Positions 40,054 through 41,162 of a stretch of DNA of 41,162 bases are shown piece by piece. The stretch comes from Planctomycetota bacterium (GTDB lineage Bacteria > Planctomycetota > UBA1135 > UBA2386): assembly GCA_025459175.1 (NCBI GenBank), contig JALORC010000062.1, forward strand, positions 1 through 41,162, read 5' to 3'. The translations under genes were made by a program, and so were the position numbers. The notes below the pieces were generated by a model, which saw only the letters and a program-made list of their open reading frames with translations, made no database searches and was not told where the DNA came from. Numbering within the stretch: the stretch's first letter is position 1; each line of letters begins with the position of its first letter.

Positions 40054-41085
40054 TCAGTCGACCTTCCAGGCCGGCTTGTAGGCGAGGCCCGCACCGAGCA
40101 CACGCTGCAGCAGGGCCGGGTAGTCCAGCCCGGTGCTCTGCGCCGACTCCGGGAAGTCCTCGCCCGGCGTCAGGTCGTTGTTGACGTTCGCCTCGATCAC
40201 GTAGACGCGCCCTTCCGCGTCCATGCGCAGGTCGATGCGGGCGTAGCCGGACAGGTGCAGCGCGCGGTAGGTGCGCTTGGCGATCGTGTGGATGCGCTGC
40301 TCGACGTCGGCCGGCAGGTCGCGGGCGCGGCCGGTGCGCAGCCCGACCCGCTGCTGGTAGGCCTCGTCCCACTTCACGCGCGAGGTCGCGATCGACTCGT
40401 TGCCCTCGGGCAGCTTGTCGAACCACAGCTCCCAGATCGGGAACGACTCGAGCCGCTCGTTGCCGAGCACGCTGACCGTGAACTCGCGGCCGGCGAGGAA
40501 CTGTTCGACGACGACGTCGGTCTGCAGCGTGCGGTGCAGGAACTCGACGCGCTCGGCGAGCTCCCGGTCGTCGTGCACGACCGAGGCCTGGGCGATGCCG
40601 GCGCTGCCGTGCTGCACCGCCGACTTGACGATCACCGGGAACGTCATCTTGCGCGGCAGCTTGGCCGTCTTGCTGCGCAGCGGGAACACCGCGAAGGCCG
40701 GCACCGGGATGCGGTGCCAGGCGAGGATCTGCTTGCTGAGCGCCTTGTCGCCGGCCAGCGTGATCCCGCGCGGATTGCAGCCGGTGTACGGCTGCTTGCA
40801 GAGTTCGAGGAAGCTGACGAAGTGCGCCTCGTAGGTGACGACGTCGTGGAAGTCGCTGAGGATGTTGAACGTGATGTGCGGCACGAAGTCGGCGATCGCG
40901 TCGCGCACCGGCTTCAGCTCCTCGCCGACGCCGAGCACGTGTACGTCGTGGCCGAGCGTGCGCAGTCCGCGCAGTACGTCGAGCTCCATCTGGTAGTCCC
41001 AGGTTTCCTTCGCGGGCAGCGACTCCGCGTCCGGCGGCGGCACCAGCACGTCGTGCATCGCGACCAGCACGCGCAGCTTCTTCAT
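40054..41085 (-). CDS. D-Ala-D-Ala ligase-like ATP-grasp protein
   Basis: This is a 343-aa ATP-grasp enzyme. Motifs are an N-terminal Rossmann-like half, YTGCNPRGITLAGDKALSKQ near residue 105, the ATP-binding FPVIVKSAVQHGSAGIAQ near 150, EQFLAGREFTVSVLG, and the metal-binding YARIDLRMDAEGRVYVIEAN near 300. This matches the D-alanine-D-alanine ligase family, but the family also includes other carboxylate-amine ligases. Without murein genes in the window the exact substrate is open. The start at 41085 gives MKKLRVLVAMHDV. A GATGAC -10-like sequence lies six bases upstream, similar to that of nadA. Confidence 0.85.
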   Translation of the reverse strand: MKKLRVLVAMHDVLVPPPDAESLPAKETWDYQMELDVLRGLRTLGHDVHVLGVGEELKPVRDAIADFVPHITFNILSDFHDVVTYEAHFVSFLELCKQPYTGCNPRGITLAGDKALSKQILAWHRIPVPAFAVFPLRSKTAKLPRKMTFPVIVKSAVQHGSAGIAQASVVHDDRELAERVEFLHRTLQTDVVVEQFLAGREFTVSVLGNERLESFPIWELWFDKLPEGNESIATSRVKWDEAYQQRVGLRTGRARDLPADVEQRIHTIAKRTYRALHLSGYARIDLRMDAEGRVYVIEANVNNDLTPGEDFPESAQSTGLDYPALLQRVLGAGLAYKPAWKVD

Positions 41086-41103
41086 GGCCGTGTCATCGGC
41101 CGT

Positions 41104-41162
41104 TCAGCGCCGGAATCTTGGGCGGTGGCCGCGCGCCAGCGCCTGCGTCGCCATCGTCGTCA
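41104..41162 (-). CDS. Possible 3' end of a further minus-strand gene
   Basis: On the minus strand a TGA at 41104-41106 closes a frame open to the window edge, ending with a basic tail (ARGHRPRFRR). It would lie 18 bases before the ATP-grasp gene in the same direction, as expected for an operon. Only about 18 residues are visible, so this is weak. Confidence 0.3.
   Translation of the reverse strand, partial: TTMATQALARGHRPRFRR

Overview
The window is very GC-rich DNA, densely packed with genes, and looks like the chromosome of a planctomycete (Planctomycetota). The evidence is a set of large exported proteins (an FG-GAP/VCBS repeat protein, an SdrD-B-like protein, a protein ending in a planctomycete-style Gly/Leu-rich C-terminal domain, and a toroid plus von Willebrand A protein), together with small lipoproteins and an OpcA/Zwf pair. 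The phylum call rests on family recognition and is an inference. I saw no rRNA, tRNA, CRISPR array, prophage or plasmid origin. No gap between genes exceeds 300 bases.

Layout. Bases 1-5604 hold a partial membrane protein, a 1109-aa exported toroid/VWA protein and a divergent exported SdrB-like protein. Bases 5828-10420 are a cation block: a KefB-type antiporter with TrkA domains, a coupled exported EEP-family phosphoesterase, and an NhaD-like antiporter preceded by a 180-base leader able to fold into an elaborate structure. Bases 10434-17628 on the minus strand carry a lipoprotein alpha/beta hydrolase without its nucleophile serine, an exported protein with the C-terminal domain, opcA-zwf, and a small chemoreceptor-like protein. 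nadA and a helical-repeat protein are transcribed divergently around 18.7 kb. Bases 20114-26666 on the minus strand hold the VCBS protein, a DUF1570-like protein and a coupled xth-ABC ATPase-ABC permease operon. A ChaN-PDZ lipoprotein and a leucine-type amino acid dehydrogenase follow on the plus strand.

Bases 29373-35153 on the minus strand hold a small Arg/Gln-rich secreted protein and the operon kbl - type II methionine aminopeptidase - glycosyltransferase. Upstream of that operon lies a two-gene cassette: an ABC-type AAA ATPase and a small protein beginning with a VADKNxE motif. This cassette is the best candidate here for a little-described (probably anti-phage) system. Bases 35293-39202 carry a lipoprotein, an acyl-CoA thioesterase, a stand-alone Clp N-domain protein, a 109-base tandem repeat abutting a REP-associated tyrosine transposase (RAYT), and dinB. 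The window ends with a secreted Lys-rich protein and an ATP-grasp ligase.

Common themes. Stop/start overlaps (ATGA, GTGA, TTGA) are frequent and imply translational coupling. Many genes have a TAnnnT-type -10 element ending only 6-10 bases before the start codon, with no Shine-Dalgarno sequence, which suggests leaderless transcripts. Where several starts were possible I chose the one supported by a signal peptide, an overlap, a Shine-Dalgarno sequence or the -10 spacing.
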